DNA of 64,000 nt from Lysinibacillus capsici (GCF_003367505.1 NZ_PXXX01000007.1:124001-188000), one strand, 5' to 3'; positions 10,280 through 20,830 are shown, numbered from the stretch's first letter. Numbers and translations are program-made. Notes: generated by a model not told the origin, from the letters alone.

Positions 10280-11020
10280 TCAAGCATCTAGACGATTGTT
10301 TTTTAGTTTTTCTAGATACAATTTTTGCTTGTCTGTTAATGGGTATTGCTCAAGTAAGTCAGGACGGCGCTCAAAAGTTCTTTTCAGCGACTGTTCCTCT
10401 CGCCATTGCTCAATTTTAGCATGATTCCCCGATAATAAAACATCAGGTACCTTCATGCCACGGAACTCCGCAGGACGTGTATAATGTGGATGCTCAAGGA
10501 GACCTGTTGAAAAAGAATCTTGAATATGAGAATCCTCTTGTCCTAAGACACCAGGTAACAATCTAACTACGCTATCAATAACAGTCATAGCGCCTAATTC
10601 TCCACCTGTTAAGACAAAATCGCCAATGGAAATCTCGTCTGTCACAAGATGCTGACGTATACGCTCATCATAGCCTTCATAATGACCACATAAGAACACT
10701 AACTCTGTCTCCTGCGCTAACTCCTCTGCTTTTTTCTGCGTAAATCGTTCGCCCTGAGGACACATTAATATGATACGTGGCTGTTTCCCTGCAGTTATAG
10801 CCTCTACTGCACTAAACATTGGTTCAGGCTTTAATACCATACCTGCACCACCACCATATGGATAGTCGTCAACCTGATTATGCTTGTTCCCTGAAAATGT
10901 ACGAATATCCGTTACCTCTAAATTTACAGCTCCCTTTTCTTGTGCCTTCTTTAAAATAGATGCACCAAAAACGCCTGAAAACATATCAGGGAACAGGCTC
11001 AATACATGAATATTCATCAT
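10280..11020 (-). CDS. trmD: tRNA (guanine-N1)-methyltransferase
   Basis: Methylates G37 of tRNAs, which prevents frameshifting. The SPOUT-knot motifs are visible: [14 protein letters not shown] and [20 protein letters not shown] with RLLPGVLG. The 246-residue length is normal. Two adjacent ATG codons occur at the start; the first overlaps the rimM stop codon (ATGA), coupling the two genes. Confidence 0.97.
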   Translation of the reverse strand: MMNIHVLSLFPDMFSGVFGASILKKAQEKGAVNLEVTDIRTFSGNKHNQVDDYPYGGGAGMVLKPEPMFSAVEAITAGKQPRIILMCPQGERFTQKKAEELAQETELVFLCGHYEGYDERIRQHLVTDEISIGDFVLTGGELGAMTVIDSVVRLLPGVLGQEDSHIQDSFSTGLLEHPHYTRPAEFRGMKVPDVLLSGNHAKIEQWREEQSLKRTFERRPDLLEQYPLTDKQKLYLEKLKNNRLDA

Positions 11021-11532
11021 AATAAGCCTTCCATAACATGAATGACTATTTTTTTGTCCATAACATCAATATCTTTCACGATATCTTCTATATAAGGGAT
11101 ATAGTGTTCTTTCTTAATCCCTTTCACTACCCATACATCGTTTGCCCCTGTTTGCAGGATATCTGCTACAATACCGATTGTCTCGCCCTCTTCAGAAATA
11201 ACTGTGCAGCCTATTATTTCATGGAAAAAGAACTCATTTTCTTCAAGAAGATCATCAGTCATTTGATCTTTTGTCACTTTCAGCATGCCTTCTTTAAATG
11301 GCTCAACCAAGTTGATATTGTTCATGCCTTCAAAAGTTAATAAAATAAAGTTTTTATGACGACGCATAGAGTCAATCGTTACCCAGGTTGGCTTCTTATC
11401 GTCTTTTTTAAAGGCAGCAAGCTTATTTCCTACTGCAAAACGCTCTTCTTCAAAGTCTGTTGTCGATAATACACGTACCTCACCACGAATACCGTGCGTA
11501 TTGACAATTCGACCTACATTAAACCATTCCAT
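11017..11532 (-). CDS. rimM: 16S rRNA processing protein RimM
   Basis: 30S assembly factor that acts on the 16S head domain and binds uS19. The N-terminal RimM domain begins [20 protein letters not shown]. The PRC-barrel C-terminal half includes [15 protein letters not shown] and [14 protein letters not shown]. Its 171 residues are typical. It heads the rimM-trmD pair and is separated from khpA by 373 bases carrying a terminator and a possible promoter. Confidence 0.95.
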   Translation of the reverse strand: MEWFNVGRIVNTHGIRGEVRVLSTTDFEEERFAVGNKLAAFKKDDKKPTWVTIDSMRRHKNFILLTFEGMNNINLVEPFKEGMLKVTKDQMTDDLLEENEFFFHEIIGCTVISEEGETIGIVADILQTGANDVWVVKGIKKEHYIPYIEDIVKDIDVMDKKIVIHVMEGLL

Positions 11533-11628
11533 TCTATTTCACCTCGTAAAAAACATGCTTATCTTCACAATGCATCTGGCTCATCCAAAAAAGGTTCCGT
11601 TCTTGCAGATGTGCTTTGGAAGAATGTA

Positions 11629-11658
11629 GTTTTAGCTAAGACTTATTTGTCTTGTCAA
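11629..11658 (-). promoter_or_regulatory. Possible promoter of rimM-trmD
   Basis: On the minus strand a perfect TTGACA, 18 bases, then TAAAAC, about 97 bases before the rimM start and downstream of the khpA terminator. The -10 is weak. Confidence 0.4.
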
Positions 11659-11763
11659 CAATAATATAAGCAATATCCTTTATCTATACTCCTTATTTAA
11701 GCTTTAATTTCCACTTAAACAGAAGTTATAGCGATATGCTGATGTTAAAAAAAGATAAAAAAA

Positions 11764-11787
11764 GGAAGGAACCTACAAGCTCCCTCC
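11764..11787 (-). terminator. Terminator of the ylxM-ffh-rpsP-khpA transcript
   Basis: A 9-bp stem (GGAGGGAGC/GTTCCTTCC, two G-U pairs) and a 6-base loop, followed by seven T on the minus strand. It lies about 118 bases past khpA. Confidence 0.85.
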
Positions 11788-11905
11788 TTTTTCGTCCAGA
11801 TTTTACGCTTTATACAAAAAGGCCACTTTGAACTCCTAAGCGACATGTAAACACACCTATCAGGACTCACTAGTACTTGTTGCAAGAGCGTGAAAATCTT
11901 TTCTA

Positions 11906-12139
11906 TTAATCCAATATATCGACGTAGGTCTTCTTTTGATGGTGACTACCTGCCGCTGAATAAACAATTGTACGAATCGCTTTTGCTACTCGCCCTTGCT
12001 TGCCTATGACTTTCCCTCTATCCTCTGGATGAACAAAAAGTTTATAAACAATTCGATTTGCATTTTCATCCGTCTCAATACGAACTTCTTCTGGATAATC
12101 GACTAACGGTAAAACGATTGCTTCAATCAGCTGCTTCAA
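11906..12139 (-). CDS. khpA: KH-domain RNA-binding protein KhpA (YlqC)
   Basis: A 77-residue single KH domain with the GXXG loop in GKVIGKQGRVAKAI (about residues 46-49). KhpA acts with KhpB/Jag as a small global RNA binder affecting cell elongation in Gram-positive bacteria. It follows rpsP by 15 bases, the usual arrangement. Confidence 0.93.
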   Translation of the reverse strand: MKQLIEAIVLPLVDYPEEVRIETDENANRIVYKLFVHPEDRGKVIGKQGRVAKAIRTIVYSAAGSHHQKKTYVDILD

Positions 12140-12154
12140 AGACGTCGCCCCCGA

Positions 12155-12427
12155 TTATTTACTGAATTTTTGGTTATGGAATTTTTCCATGATACCTTGT
12201 TCTGAGAACAGGTTACGTACTGTATCTGATGGTTTTGCACCGTCAGCTAACCATTTAAGAGCTTTCTCTTCATCAATGTTTACAGTAGCTGGTTGAGTTA
12301 GTGGGTTGTAAGTACCAACTGTTTCGATTTGACGACCATCACGTGGTGAACGAGCGTCTGCAACTACGATACGATAGAAAGGAGATTTTTTAGCTCCCAT
12401 ACGTTTTAAGCGAATTTTAACTGCCAT
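12155..12427 (-). CDS. rpsP: Ribosomal protein bS16
   Basis: Small-subunit assembly protein of 90 residues. It begins [20 protein letters not shown] and contains [20 protein letters not shown], the family signature. It lies between ffh and khpA as in B. subtilis, with AGGTGC before the start. Confidence 0.98.
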   Translation of the reverse strand: MAVKIRLKRMGAKKSPFYRIVVADARSPRDGRQIETVGTYNPLTQPATVNIDEEKALKWLADGAKPSDTVRNLFSEQGIMEKFHNQKFSK

Positions 12428-12521
12428 TTTAATAGCACCTCCGAATAAGTTTCACACAAGATAGTATATTATCAATGTTTAGGTTGTTTGTAAAGTGTTT
12501 TTTCTTAACACCTAAAAATTA

Positions 12522-13880
12522 TTATTTAAACAATGAATCAAAGCCTGGTAATTTCATTTTTTTCTTCCCTTTACCACTTGCCATTCCAGTCATTTGTTTC
12601 ATCATTTTTTTCATTTCATCGAATTGTTTAATGAGACGATTCACCTCTTGAATAGATGTCCCAGAGCCTTTCGCAATACGCTTTTTACGGCTACCATTAA
12701 TGATTTCTGGGTTGGTCTTTTCAGCAGGCGTCATGGAGTAAATAATGGCCTCTACACGCCCCATTTGCTTATCATCAACTTTTACATTATCTAAGCCTTT
12801 GATTTTGTTAGCACCTGGTAGCATTTTTAAAATTTCATCAAGAGGGCCCATTTTCTTGACTTGCTGTAATTGCTCGACAAAATCATCAAAAGTAAATGTT
12901 TGAGATTTAAACTTTTCTTCTAATTCTTTTGCCTTGGCTTCATCTACATTTGCCTGAGCTTTCTCGATAAGGGACAGAACATCGCCCATACCTAATATGC
13001 GAGACGCCATACGCTCTGGATGGAATGGTTCAAGCGCATCCATTTTTTCGCCCATCCCGACAAATTTAATTGGTTTTTGCGTCACAGAACGGATAGATAA
13101 TGCAGCACCACCACGCGTATCACCGTCAAGTTTTGTTAAAACAACCCCAGTAATACCGATTGCCTCATTAAAGCTTTCTGCTACATTGACTGCATCTTGA
13201 CCCGTCATGGCATCAACAACTAGGAAAACCTCATCTGGCTCTTTTAATGCACGAATATCCTTTAACTCTTGCATTAGGTCTTCATCGATATGAAGTCGAC
13301 CAGCTGTATCAATAATCACTACATCATGATGTTCTTCCTTTGCCAATTCAATTGCCTGACGTGCAATTTCTACAGGAGATACCTCAGTACCTAGCGCAAA
13401 AACAGGTAGTGATAACTGTTTTCCCAATGTTTGTAATTGTTGGACAGCTGCTGGACGATAAACGTCAGCGGCAACTAATAATGGTTTACGATTATATTTT
13501 TTTCGTAGAACATTTGCCAATTTACCTGTAGTGGTCGTTTTACCCGCACCTTGTAGACCAACCATCATAATGACAGTGGGTGGCTTCGTATTAAACTTAA
13601 TGGGACTTTGTTCGCCCCCCATTAATTCTGTTAGTTCATCCTGTACAATTTTAATAACTTGCTGACCTGGTGTTAAACTTTGCATAACATCAACACCGAC
13701 AGCACGTTCACTTACCTTTTTCACGAATTCTTTGACTACTTTTAAGTTAACATCCGCCTCGATTAAAGCAAATCGGACTTCTCGCATCATTTCTTTAACG
13801 TCTTGCTCTGACACTTTTCCTTTGCCTTTAATCTTTTGGATCGTTCCTTGGAGTCGTTCCGCTAATCCTTCAAAAGCCAT
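12522..13880 (-). CDS. ffh: Signal recognition particle protein Ffh
   Basis: The SRP54 GTPase that binds signal peptides and 4.5S/6S RNA for co-translational targeting to FtsY. The N domain precedes the G domain (GLQGAGKTTTTGKLAN, DTAGRLHIDEDLM, TKLDGDTRGGAALS). The methionine-rich M domain ends FDEMKKMMKQMTGMASGKGK. Its 452 residues are normal. It is 12 bases after ylxM, the conserved pair. Confidence 0.98.
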   Translation of the reverse strand: MAFEGLAERLQGTIQKIKGKGKVSEQDVKEMMREVRFALIEADVNLKVVKEFVKKVSERAVGVDVMQSLTPGQQVIKIVQDELTELMGGEQSPIKFNTKPPTVIMMVGLQGAGKTTTTGKLANVLRKKYNRKPLLVAADVYRPAAVQQLQTLGKQLSLPVFALGTEVSPVEIARQAIELAKEEHHDVVIIDTAGRLHIDEDLMQELKDIRALKEPDEVFLVVDAMTGQDAVNVAESFNEAIGITGVVLTKLDGDTRGGAALSIRSVTQKPIKFVGMGEKMDALEPFHPERMASRILGMGDVLSLIEKAQANVDEAKAKELEEKFKSQTFTFDDFVEQLQQVKKMGPLDEILKMLPGANKIKGLDNVKVDDKQMGRVEAIIYSMTPAEKTNPEIINGSRKKRIAKGSGTSIQEVNRLIKQFDEMKKMMKQMTGMASGKGKKKMKLPGFDSLFK

Positions 13881-13892
13881 TGCTTTCGCCTC

Positions 13893-14228
13893 CTAATCCC
13901 ATTCTTTCAGCTGCTCAATAAGTGCTAGCTGCTCTTCAGCTGTCATACTTTTTTCTGTAATCCCCTGTGTTAGCTGTGACAGCATTTGGGTACGTTGTTG
14001 AAATTTTTCAAGTAAACATAATTTTTCTTCATATTCCTCAAGCATCGCTTCAGTTCGACGAATATTATCGTAAACAGCTTGGCGTGAAACACCATACGAT
14101 TCAGCGATTTCTCCTAGAGAGTTATCATCCAAATAGTATAGCTCCATATAACTTCTTTGCTTATCTGTTAATAATGCTTGATAAAAGTCGAAGAGAAAGT
14201 TCATGCGTGTTGTTTTTTCAAGTAGCAT
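13893..14228 (-). CDS. ylxM: YlxM-family helix-turn-helix protein
   Basis: A 111-residue sigma-70 region-4-like protein. The HTH is seen in [20 protein letters not shown] after [14 protein letters not shown]. YlxM is associated with SRP genes, and in streptococci it influences SRP GTPase activity. GGAGGAG lies nine bases before the ATG, and a strong promoter lies about 35 bases upstream of the start. It is the first gene of the ffh transcript. Confidence 0.92.
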   Translation of the reverse strand: MLLEKTTRMNFLFDFYQALLTDKQRSYMELYYLDDNSLGEIAESYGVSRQAVYDNIRRTEAMLEEYEEKLCLLEKFQQRTQMLSQLTQGITEKSMTAEEQLALIEQLKEWD

Positions 14229-14261
14229 CGAATGTTTCTCCTCCCGCTATTAGTCATTTGT

Positions 14262-14291
14262 ATCATAACGAAAAGCGCCCGTCTGTGTCAA
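14262..14291 (-). promoter_or_regulatory. SigA promoter of ylxM-ffh-rpsP-khpA
   Basis: On the minus strand TTGACA, 18 bases, TATGAT: a perfect -35 and a 5/6 -10, ending 34 bases before the ylxM start. The rest of the 295-base gap up to ftsY holds a short GGCAAAAAATGCC hairpin near 14333-14345 and nothing else recognisable. Confidence 0.75.
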
Positions 14292-14523
14292 GGTAATCTC
14301 CTTGTCTAAAAGCCTAAATTACAGCTTTCAGGCATTTTTTGCCTTTGGCTAGTATTACTCTTTTAAACAAGTCAATTCACCTATACACAATCGAGCGTTT
14401 TTATCTATTATGTGTCAGTGTCACTTTATCCAATTTTGTTCAAAAGCTGAAGCAAACTAAGCATCCTGCTTTCTGAATAGAAAAGAGATATATGACATTC
14501 AATATAAAACTATTCAGCCACTG

Positions 14524-15801
14524 TTAGCTGTTTTCATCATTATTTTGTAGTTCCTTATCCAAACCATCAGCAAATAGTCCATAGACATATCGTTCTGCAT
14601 CAAATGGCTGTAAATCATCCATTTTCTCACCAAGACCCACAAATTTTACAGGAATGTGCAACTTGTTACGAATAGCAAGAACAATACCCCCTTTAGCAGT
14701 ACCGTCTAACTTTGTTAAAACAATCCCTGTCACATTCGTTGCCTCTTTAAATGTTTGTGCTTGAACAAGCGCATTTTGGCCAGTTGTTGCATCTAATGCT
14801 AATAATACTTCATGTGGAGCATTTGGAATTTCACGTGAAATAACACGATGAACTTTTTCAAGCTCATTCATTAGGTTCACTTTGTTCTGCAAGCGTCCCG
14901 CTGTATCACAAATCAATACATCCGCTTTTCTGTTTTTTGCTGCACGAATCGCATCATACATAACTGCTGCTGGGTCAGAGCCTTCTGATTGTTTAATAAC
15001 CTCACAACCAACACGATCTCCCCATACTTGTAATTGATCAATAGCACCTGCACGGAACGTATCACCCGCAGCTAATACAACCGTTTTTCCTTGAGACTTT
15101 AAACGGTGTGCTAGCTTACCTATCGTTGTTGTTTTCCCAACACCATTTACACCAACAAATAGAATAACAGTTAATTCACCATCTGGCTGCATAGTTAGTT
15201 CAATTAAATCTTCTTCACCTTGCTCGTAAATTTCTACAAGCTTCTCAGAAATCACAGCTTGAATGCCATTTGTATCTTTAATATTTTTACGTTGCACTTC
15301 ATAACGCAGTTTATCCATGAGTTCCATGACTGTTTCAAATCCAACATCAGCCTGTAATAGTAAGTCCTCTAATTCTTCAAAGAAATCCTCATCCACTTTA
15401 CGATAGCGTGCAACAAGGTCATTCACTTTTGATGTAAAAGAATTACGTGTTTTTTCAAGACCAGCCTTGAATTTTTGTGTTATTGACCAAGCAGAAGGCT
15501 TTTTCTCTTCCAGTGGTTCATCCTCTACTACTGCTAGCTCCTGAACATCTAGCTGTGCTTCTTCTATTTCAGGTGAGGGCTCGGCTTCCACGTCGACTTC
15601 TTTCACAATCGCCATTTCTGGTGATTCTACATCTTGTTCAGACACTTTTAGATCAACGGTCTCAATGGCAGCAGGTTCGTTTGATTCTTTAAACTCTGGC
15701 TCCGAATGGTCAGATTCCTGTTCGTTGTCGGTTGCGTCTAGCTTCTCTTCCTCTGCTGGATTACCCATTAATTTATCTTTTAAACGTTTAAAAAAACTCA
15801 T
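14524..15801 (-). CDS. ftsY: Signal recognition particle receptor FtsY
   Basis: Membrane-associated GTPase receptor for SRP. About 110 acidic, low-complexity residues form the A region. The NG domain follows with [31 protein letters not shown] and [15 protein letters not shown]. At 425 residues it is longer than B. subtilis FtsY because of the acidic extension. It overlaps the smc stop by four bases (ATGA), so translation is coupled in the rnc-smc-ftsY operon. Confidence 0.97.
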   Translation of the reverse strand: MSFFKRLKDKLMGNPAEEEKLDATDNEQESDHSEPEFKESNEPAAIETVDLKVSEQDVESPEMAIVKEVDVEAEPSPEIEEAQLDVQELAVVEDEPLEEKKPSAWSITQKFKAGLEKTRNSFTSKVNDLVARYRKVDEDFFEELEDLLLQADVGFETVMELMDKLRYEVQRKNIKDTNGIQAVISEKLVEIYEQGEEDLIELTMQPDGELTVILFVGVNGVGKTTTIGKLAHRLKSQGKTVVLAAGDTFRAGAIDQLQVWGDRVGCEVIKQSEGSDPAAVMYDAIRAAKNRKADVLICDTAGRLQNKVNLMNELEKVHRVISREIPNAPHEVLLALDATTGQNALVQAQTFKEATNVTGIVLTKLDGTAKGGIVLAIRNKLHIPVKFVGLGEKMDDLQPFDAERYVYGLFADGLDKELQNNDENS

Positions 15802-18800
15802 GCTTGTTCGCTCCTTTGCTCCGCAAGTACGGGTTCATCTTCTAGTTTTACTGATACAAGTTTCGACACACCTGATTCTTGCATTGTTATACCATACAAG
15901 ACATCAGCTCCCTCCATTGTTCCTTTACGATGAGTAATCACAATGAATTGTGTGTCGAGACTAAACTTTTTCAAATATTGGCTATAACGCACAACATTCG
16001 CTTCATCTAAAGCCGCCTCTACTTCATCCAGAATACAAAATGGTACAGGTCGAATATTTAAGATGGAGAATAGTAAAGCAATGGCCGTAAGTGCACGCTC
16101 ACCACCAGAAAGCAAACTTAAATTCTGTAATTTTTTTCCTGGAGGCTGTGCAACAATTTCAATACCTGTTTCCAATAAATTTTGTGGGTCAATTAAAACC
16201 AAATCAGCTTGCCCTCCGCCAAACAATTCACGGAAAACACGTTTAAATTGCTCTCTAATAGCATAAAACGTTTCACTAAAGCGCAACGTCATTTCTTCAT
16301 CCATTTCTTTGATTGCTTCATGTAATGTTTCCTGTGCAGCAAGCAAGTCCTCTCGTTGTTCAGTTAAGAAAGTATGACGTTCTAGTACTCTATCATATTC
16401 CTCAATCGCACTTAAATTAACAGGTCCTAGCTCTTCAATGGATCTTTTTAACAATTTAACACGTCTTCGCACAAACTCTTCATCTTCTATTGCCAGAGCT
16501 TCTTTCTCAGCCTCTTCGAATGTTAACTGATAATTTTCTTCGAGTTGTTCGATAAAATTATCCATTTCAAATTCTACACGATTACGTTTTAACTCATTGG
16601 CACGAATTGCTTCAAGGTATCCTTTATGAATACGCTGTAGTTCCTTGAGTTGTTCTTCTAATGTAGAGAGTTCTTGTTGTTGTCCTATTTTCTGCTCTTT
16701 CTTTTCAGAAATAGTCTCTTGTAAGGCATCTCTTCTTGCTTTCCATGTCACAACCTGTTCCTCGACCTCTTCATCACTTAAATGATTTGTCGATTCATCA
16801 GATTGAAGCCACATTATTTCCTGAGAAATATTTTTAACTTTTTGTTGTGCTTTGTTTAATTGTAGTGCCAGTTCAGCAGTTGTAATTTGAACTTGTGACA
16901 TTTGTTCTTGCATAACCGCTAGCTGTGAACGTTTTTCGGCAAGCTGTTCTCGTAAGACATCTTTCTCTGTCTCCCCCTGTAACTTTACCTTACTTAATTG
17001 TTCGACAGTTTCATTGATTTCGACAAGCTCTACAGCAAGGGTATTTAAGCGCTCCTCTGCTGCTTGCTTTTGTGTTAACAATGCTTCCTCACGTGTTTTT
17101 ACATCTTTTGTTTCAGTTGAAGCAAAGGTTACTCTAGCCGATAAGCTTTTTTCTACGACTTCTAGCTCACGAATACGACTTGACTGTTGCATCTCATCTT
17201 TTCGTAATTGCTCTCCTTCAAGCTTTAATTGCTCTACTTGATCTCGCAGTACTGCAAGCTTCTCTTTTTCGGCTGCAACAGCCTGTTCAGCACTATAAAT
17301 GGAAGCCTGTAACGATTCTAGCTTAATGATTAAATCATCTAACTCTGCTTTTCTTGTAAAGAGTGAGGATTGCTGTTTCAGTGCACCACCTGTTAAGGAA
17401 CCCCCTGCATTAACAATATCTCCTTCAAGTGTGACAACTCGGTATCGGAAACCACATAATCGGGCAATTTGACTTGCGCCTTCTAAATTTGATGCCACGA
17501 TGACATTCCCTAATAGATTTTCAACAATTGTTCGATTGTCTTCATTAAAAGTGACGAGTGCATCTGCCATTTGAACAAAGGCAGGATGTTCAGTTGCTAG
17601 CTGAATAGTTCCTGGATTAATTTTGCGTGATTTCATGACTGTTTTCGGTAAAAAAGTAGCACGTCCAGCCCGTTTTTGTTTTAACCAGTGAATAGCCTGT
17701 TGCGCATGGCGCTCATTGGTTGTGACAATATGTTGAGAGGCAGCACCTAAAGCTGTTTCAATCGCTTGTGAATACTTTCCTTCAACTTGGATTAACTCTG
17801 CTACAGCACCCTCAATACCTTGTAAATCACCTTTATCTCGAGCAAGCAAGACTTCTTTAACACCTTGGAAGAACCCAGAAAAATCAGCTTCGAGTTCAGC
17901 TAATGTATCTTTTCTAGCCTTTAGTTGTTGTTGGTGTTGATACGCTTTGTACAACATATCCTGTTTTTCGCTAAAAGAAATATTGACATTTTTCAACTGT
18001 ATTTGTAAGGTTTCATATTGCTCTAATTTTTTCTGTAAATCATTGGTTGTCAAAGCATGTTCAACCACTAGCTTTTCTTTTTCAGCAATGATTTGCATAA
18101 GCTCTTGTCCAATTTCATCTGTTTGATCGGACATTTTTGCCGCCATTGCCTTTTGTTGAGCTAATTGCTGATCGATATTTTTTAATTCATTCTTGACTGT
18201 TGCTTCTTCATTTAATGAATCAATATATCGATTTTTATAGTCTTCTATTTCTTCCTCGATTTCTGTCACAGACCGATTTAATGATTGTTCTAACTGCTTG
18301 ATGCTCTGCTTTAATACTGATACGGCTTGTTGCTTCTCGGAGAACACTTCTTTTTTCTCCTGTTCTTGAACCAGGAGTAATTCTACTTCCGCCTTAGCCT
18401 CTTGTAATGTTGTATTCAGTTGTAATAGTTGATTCGATGCATTTTGGCGTTTTTCAGCCATTAATGCCTTACGACCATCCCAACGCTCTACCTCCATAGT
18501 GGCATTGACAAGCTCAGCCTGCGAAACATCCAAATAATCATCTAGATCTTTTAATAGCTTACGTATATTGGCGGTCTGTTTATCAATCATTGAAATATTT
18601 TGAGCTTGTTCTAGCTCTGTTGCAGAAAGCTTCGTAAATTCCTCTTTAAGCGCATGCAAAGATTGTGCACAATTTTTAAAATCATGCACAAGAATTGCAA
18701 TATCAAAATCCTTTAGCTCAGAAGACATTTGTACATAATCTCTTGCACTAGATGCCTGCATTTCAAGCGGCTCTAATCGGTTGTCTAATTCATGGAGAAT

Positions 18801-19379
18801 GTCTAATACACGATACAAATTTTCATCTGTCTCAACAAGCTTATGCTCAGCTTTTTTCTTTCTTATTTTATACTTTAAAACGCCAGCTGCCTCTTCAAAA
18901 ATAGAACGACGGTCATCAGGTCGACTATTTAAAATTTCATCAACACGACCTTGAGAGATAATTGAAAATGCCTCTTTCCCAAGTCCTGAATCCATAAACA
19001 AGTCCGTAATATCCTTCAGGCGACACTGTTGGTTATTTAATAAATATTCACTATCACCTGAACGGTATACGCGTCTTGTTACACTGACTTCTGTATAAGA
19101 AAAAGCAAGTTGCTCATCAGTATTATCTAAAATAAGTGTTACTTCTGCAAAGTTGAGTGGCTTACGAGAGTCACTCCCAGCGAAAATAACATCTTCCATC
19201 TTTGCTCCACGTAACGACTTTGCCGATTGCTCCCCAAGTACCCAACGAATCGCATCTGTGACATTACTTTTTCCACTGCCATTTGGTCCAACAACGGCTG
19301 TAACACCAGGTACAAAATCAATTCCAATGCGTTCCGCAAAAGATTTAAAGCCAATCACTTCTAGTCGTTTTAGGAACAT
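15798..19379 (-). CDS. smc: Chromosome partition protein SMC
   Basis: Core ATPase of bacterial condensin, which loads near the origin and compacts chromosomes with ScpA and ScpB. Walker A is GPNGSGKSNVTDAIRW near residue 32. Two long coiled coils flank a hinge at about residues 500-680 (GFFQGVKEVLLARDKGDLQG onward). The C-terminal ABC signature is LSLLSGGERALTAIALL with the Walker B stretch FCILDEVEAALDEANV. Its 1193 residues match the family. The start is eight bases after AGGAGG, which lies inside the 3' end of rnc. Confidence 0.98.
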   Translation of the reverse strand: MFLKRLEVIGFKSFAERIGIDFVPGVTAVVGPNGSGKSNVTDAIRWVLGEQSAKSLRGAKMEDVIFAGSDSRKPLNFAEVTLILDNTDEQLAFSYTEVSVTRRVYRSGDSEYLLNNQQCRLKDITDLFMDSGLGKEAFSIISQGRVDEILNSRPDDRRSIFEEAAGVLKYKIRKKKAEHKLVETDENLYRVLDILHELDNRLEPLEMQASSARDYVQMSSELKDFDIAILVHDFKNCAQSLHALKEEFTKLSATELEQAQNISMIDKQTANIRKLLKDLDDYLDVSQAELVNATMEVERWDGRKALMAEKRQNASNQLLQLNTTLQEAKAEVELLLVQEQEKKEVFSEKQQAVSVLKQSIKQLEQSLNRSVTEIEEEIEDYKNRYIDSLNEEATVKNELKNIDQQLAQQKAMAAKMSDQTDEIGQELMQIIAEKEKLVVEHALTTNDLQKKLEQYETLQIQLKNVNISFSEKQDMLYKAYQHQQQLKARKDTLAELEADFSGFFQGVKEVLLARDKGDLQGIEGAVAELIQVEGKYSQAIETALGAASQHIVTTNERHAQQAIHWLKQKRAGRATFLPKTVMKSRKINPGTIQLATEHPAFVQMADALVTFNEDNRTIVENLLGNVIVASNLEGASQIARLCGFRYRVVTLEGDIVNAGGSLTGGALKQQSSLFTRKAELDDLIIKLESLQASIYSAEQAVAAEKEKLAVLRDQVEQLKLEGEQLRKDEMQQSSRIRELEVVEKSLSARVTFASTETKDVKTREEALLTQKQAAEERLNTLAVELVEINETVEQLSKVKLQGETEKDVLREQLAEKRSQLAVMQEQMSQVQITTAELALQLNKAQQKVKNISQEIMWLQSDESTNHLSDEEVEEQVVTWKARRDALQETISEKKEQKIGQQQELSTLEEQLKELQRIHKGYLEAIRANELKRNRVEFEMDNFIEQLEENYQLTFEEAEKEALAIEDEEFVRRRVKLLKRSIEELGPVNLSAIEEYDRVLERHTFLTEQREDLLAAQETLHEAIKEMDEEMTLRFSETFYAIREQFKRVFRELFGGGQADLVLIDPQNLLETGIEIVAQPPGKKLQNLSLLSGGERALTAIALLFSILNIRPVPFCILDEVEAALDEANVVRYSQYLKKFSLDTQFIVITHRKGTMEGADVLYGITMQESGVSKLVSVKLEDEPVLAEQRSEQA

Positions 19380-19382
19380 CTA

Positions 19383-20147
19383 TTAAGCCTCCTCTTTTGC
19401 AGCTTCTTCACGCATCATCCGCATTGCACATTGTGCAGCTTGCTGCTCGGCTTCTTTTTTTGATTTTCCACGACCAATACCAAGCTCTTGTCCATTTAAT
19501 AATACGCTTGATACAAAGGTACGATTATGTGCTGGGCCTTTTTCATCGATAATCTCATAATGAAGAAGTCCATTATTCGTTTGCTGTACCATTTCTTGCA
19601 ATTGACTTTTAAAATCCATCACATGCGAAAAAGCACCGACTTCTACTTTTGGGAACACGATTCGTTCTAAAAATGACACGACCGTTTGTAAATCTTGATC
19701 TAAATAGAGTGCACCTACAAATGATTCAAAGACATCTGCAAGCAGCGCTGGACGTTCCCGACCACCTGTTAATTCCTCACCTTTTCCAAGTAATACAAAG
19801 CGTCCAAAGCCTAGCTCGTTAGCAAATATCACTAGTGATGGCTCACATACAATGGAAGCTCTTAGCTTTGTTAACTCACCCTCGCTCATATTTGGGTATT
19901 TCTCAAAAAGATATTTAGAAACAGACAGTTCAAGTACTGCGTCTCCTAAAAATTCAAGACGCTCATTATCCGTAAATAATTTACGGCGATGCTCATTCAC
20001 ATAAGATGAATGCGTGAATGCTTGATACAATAAATTTTTATTAATAAATGTGATATTTAATTCATGCTGTAACAGCTCAAATTGGTTGCGTACTTTTTCA
20101 GGAAGTACGCCAGATTTCTGCATAGTTCCTTTTCTTTTCATAGCCAT
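19383..20147 (-). CDS. rnc: Ribonuclease III
   Basis: Double-strand-specific endoribonuclease for rRNA and mRNA processing. The signature [20 protein letters not shown] is intact, and a C-terminal double-stranded RNA-binding domain covers about residues 180-250 ([16 protein letters not shown]). The length is 254 residues. A good promoter lies 38 bases upstream, so it starts the rnc-smc-ftsY operon separately from acpP, which ends in its own terminator. Confidence 0.97.
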   Translation of the reverse strand: MAMKRKGTMQKSGVLPEKVRNQFELLQHELNITFINKNLLYQAFTHSSYVNEHRRKLFTDNERLEFLGDAVLELSVSKYLFEKYPNMSEGELTKLRASIVCEPSLVIFANELGFGRFVLLGKGEELTGGRERPALLADVFESFVGALYLDQDLQTVVSFLERIVFPKVEVGAFSHVMDFKSQLQEMVQQTNNGLLHYEIIDEKGPAHNRTFVSSVLLNGQELGIGRGKSKKEAEQQAAQCAMRMMREEAAKEEA

Positions 20148-20184
20148 TGAACAAATCTGCCTTCCTAATAGTTTCTACCGTTTT

Positions 20185-20213
20185 AGTGTACCTTTTTCAG
20201 GGCGTTTATGCAA
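20185..20213 (-). promoter_or_regulatory. Probable SigA promoter of rnc-smc-ftsY
   Basis: On the minus strand TTGCAT, 17 bases, TACACT, placed 38 bases before the rnc start. Together with the acpP terminator it explains most of the 388-base acpP-rnc interval; nothing else is recognised there. Confidence 0.6.
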
Positions 20214-20333
20214 AAGTATTTCGGCTTAAACACAATGTTTTGGAAATTTTCCCGAAAATTCCTCTTAATACAGCATGCATCTCCCATTAGAGAGAATTTT
20301 GAAGCTGACTGGTCATTAGATTTTTAACATAAA

Positions 20334-20378
20334 AAAGGGACGTTAATAGATCGAAAACCGATCCATTTCGTCCCCTTT
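20334..20378 (-). terminator. Terminator downstream of acpP
   Basis: A long hairpin: outer stem AAAGGGGACG/CGTCCCTTT with an inner GATCGG/CGATC hairpin, followed by TTTTTTATG on the minus strand. It ends the fapR-acpP operon about 160 bases past acpP. Confidence 0.8.
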
Positions 20379-20535
20379 AAATACATCTTCATTCATTGAA
20401 TCTGCTCCTTCAAACAAGGAATGCAGAAAAAGTAATTTCTACTTTATTCAAGCTACCATAAAACCATTGTATGATTACGATGACCATTACACCATTAGAG
20501 GTGATCTATTTTCACTAAATAAAGTTTTAACGAAA

Positions 20536-20772
20536 TTAGTTTAATTTACTTTCGATGTATGAGATTGCAGTACCTACTGTTGAGATTTTTTCAGCATCTT
20601 CATCAGAAATTTCCATATCGAATTCGTCTTCAAGCTCCATTACAAGCTCAACTACGTCTAATGAGTCAGCACCTAAATCATCACGGAAAGAAGCTTCAAG
20701 CGTTACTTCGCTTTCTTCCACACCTAAACGGTCCACGATTACTTTTGTTACGCGTTCTAATACTGTAGACAA
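20536..20772 (-). CDS. acpP: Acyl carrier protein
   Basis: Carries growing acyl chains on 4'-phosphopantetheine attached to the serine of [17 protein letters not shown]. It is a 78-residue acidic helical protein. A GTG three codons upstream lies within the ribosome site. GGGGAGG is eight bases before a TTG codon, giving [17 protein letters not shown], which aligns with Bacillus AcpA, so TTG is the likely start. It lies 58 bases after fabG at the end of the FapR-controlled operon. Confidence 0.96.
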   Translation of the reverse strand: MSTVLERVTKVIVDRLGVEESEVTLEASFRDDLGADSLDVVELVMELEDEFDMEISDEDAEKISTVGTAISYIESKLN

Positions 20773-20830
20773 ATGATTCACCTCCCCTCAAATGATTATA
20801 CAAAAAATCAGCTTATATGCCTAATTGAAA

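Larger units (their letters stand above)
11533..11905. other. Non-coding gap in the position of ylqD
   Basis: 373 bases between khpA and rimM. In B. subtilis this interval holds ylqD. Here I see only a strong terminator near khpA, a possible promoter, and about 110 bases without recognisable coding sequence between the khpA stop and the terminator. The one 33-codon reading frame in it runs through the terminator and looks spurious. Confidence 0.6.

Noticed and set aside
11751-11852. 33-codon reading frame on the minus strand inside the khpA-rimM gap
   Set aside because: It has no ribosome site, reads through the terminator stem and ends in a phenylalanine run from the T tract, so it is probably not a gene.
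11764-11905. Idea that the khpA-rimM gap contains a T-box or other riboswitch
   Set aside because: No T-box sequence (TGGNACC...) or specifier structure is visible; the hairpin follows khpA and behaves as a simple terminator.
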